A DNA stretch of 5,132 bases, taken from an uncultured Ruminococcus sp. Its GTDB lineage: Bacteria; Bacillota; Clostridia; Oscillospirales; Ruminococcaceae. The DNA lies in the NCBI GenBank assembly GCA_946188175.1, contig CAMHUJ010000161.1, positions 1-5,132 on the forward strand. Direction: 5' to 3'. The position numbers and the translations under genes were made by a program. Of the stretch, positions 4,865-5,132 are shown one piece after another. The stretch's first letter is position 1; each line of letters starts with the position of its first letter. The notes below the pieces were generated by a model. That model was given only the letters and a program-made list of their open reading frames with translations. It did no database searches and was not told the origin of the DNA.

Positions 4865-5132
4865 ATGTCAATGATGAAAAAAATCGCAGCTTCTGCGCTT
4901 TGTGCAGGCATGCTGTTTTCGCAGATCACCTGTTATCCGGCTGATATTTTTGTATCAGCCGGATATCTCCGTACAGACGAGGCCGGATGCAAGGGAACAC
5001 TGGAAGACGGCGTGCTGACTACGACGAAAAAGCCTGTCCAGACGAAAACAACCGCGAAGGATGAGACCGGAGCAGTGGAAACGACAACGACCGCGAAGGC
5101 TGCATCGGAGCCGGTCCGGCTGATCGTCGAGG
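4865..5132 (+). CDS. Secreted Thr-rich protein, 3' partial, function unknown
   Basis: An open frame from 4865 runs off the right edge with 89 codons visible. The N-terminus looks like a Sec signal peptide: MSMMKK, a hydrophobic core (IAASALCAGMLF), and a likely signal peptidase I site VSA|G after residue 32. Cys23 is preceded by Q-I-T, which does not fit a lipobox, so a lipoprotein is less likely. After cleavage there is a Thr/Lys-rich stretch (TTTKKPVQTKTTAK, then ETTTTAK) very like the kinase extracellular linker. At the edge the sequence becomes more regular (SEPVRLIVE), possibly the first strand of a domain. The gene starts 20 nt after the kinase and is probably in the same operon, so it may be an extracellular partner of the kinase ectodomain. 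The family is not identifiable from this fragment. Confidence 0.8.
   Translation, partial: MSMMKKIAASALCAGMLFSQITCYPADIFVSAGYLRTDEAGCKGTLEDGVLTTTKKPVQTKTTAKDETGAVETTTTAKAASEPVRLIVE
4934..4965 (+). repeat. Perfect 13-bp inverted repeat inside the signal-peptide region
   Basis: TATCCGGCTGATA (4934-4946) and its exact reverse complement TATCAGCCGGATA (4953-4965) flank the 6-nt loop TTTTTG. The repeat starts 69 nt into the downstream gene and covers codons 24-34, including the predicted signal cleavage site. No T tract follows on either strand, so it is not a canonical terminator. In RNA it would be a very stable hairpin just after the translation start region. Confidence 0.85.

Noticed and set aside
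4934..4965. Inverted repeat as a rho-independent terminator of the kinase operon
   Set aside because: The stem is strong, but it is followed by TCTCCG rather than a T tract, and it lies within an open reading frame that has a signal peptide and continues to the edge.

Overview
The window reads as ordinary chromosomal DNA of a Gram-positive gut or rumen clostridium. The best guess is a Ruminococcus-like member of the Oscillospiraceae. This rests on AAAGGAG ribosome binding sites, fairly GC-rich coding sequence with AT-rich intergenic DNA, long threonine/lysine/proline linkers on surface proteins, and BspA-type leucine-rich repeats. The assignment is by style, not by a marker gene. All supported genes are on the + strand; the long minus-strand ORFs are shadows of biased codon use.

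Layout: (1) 3-1451, the 3' part of a gene for a DUF6382-like/FHA adaptor protein, open at the left edge. (2) 1463-2311, a PP2C-type Ser/Thr phosphatase whose ribosome binding site overlaps the adaptor stop codon. (3) 2312-2525, an intergenic stretch holding a rho-independent terminator, then an extended -10 promoter and a roughly 85-nt leader. (4) 2526-4844, a membrane Ser/Thr kinase made of a zinc ribbon, a kinase domain, one transmembrane helix, a Thr/Asp/Pro-rich linker and a leucine-rich-repeat ectodomain. (5) 4865 to the right edge, the start of a secreted Thr-rich protein, probably in the kinase transcript. A perfect 13-bp inverted repeat lies in its signal-peptide coding region.

Together these genes look like a complete reversible phosphosignalling cassette: receptor-like kinase, phosphatase and FHA phosphothreonine reader. 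The clearest link between them is a short motif, D-(P/D)-K-T-V-(L/V)-M. It occurs twice just before the FHA domain of the adaptor and twice just after the kinase domain of the kinase, so it is a good candidate for a shared phospho-acceptor and FHA docking site. The kinase has the same broad layout as plant LRR receptor kinases (external LRRs, one helix, internal kinase) but in reversed order. It lacks the PASTA repeats of classical PknB/PrkC kinases. What it senses cannot be read from this window, and the genes left of the adaptor, which would show which machinery is controlled, are outside it.
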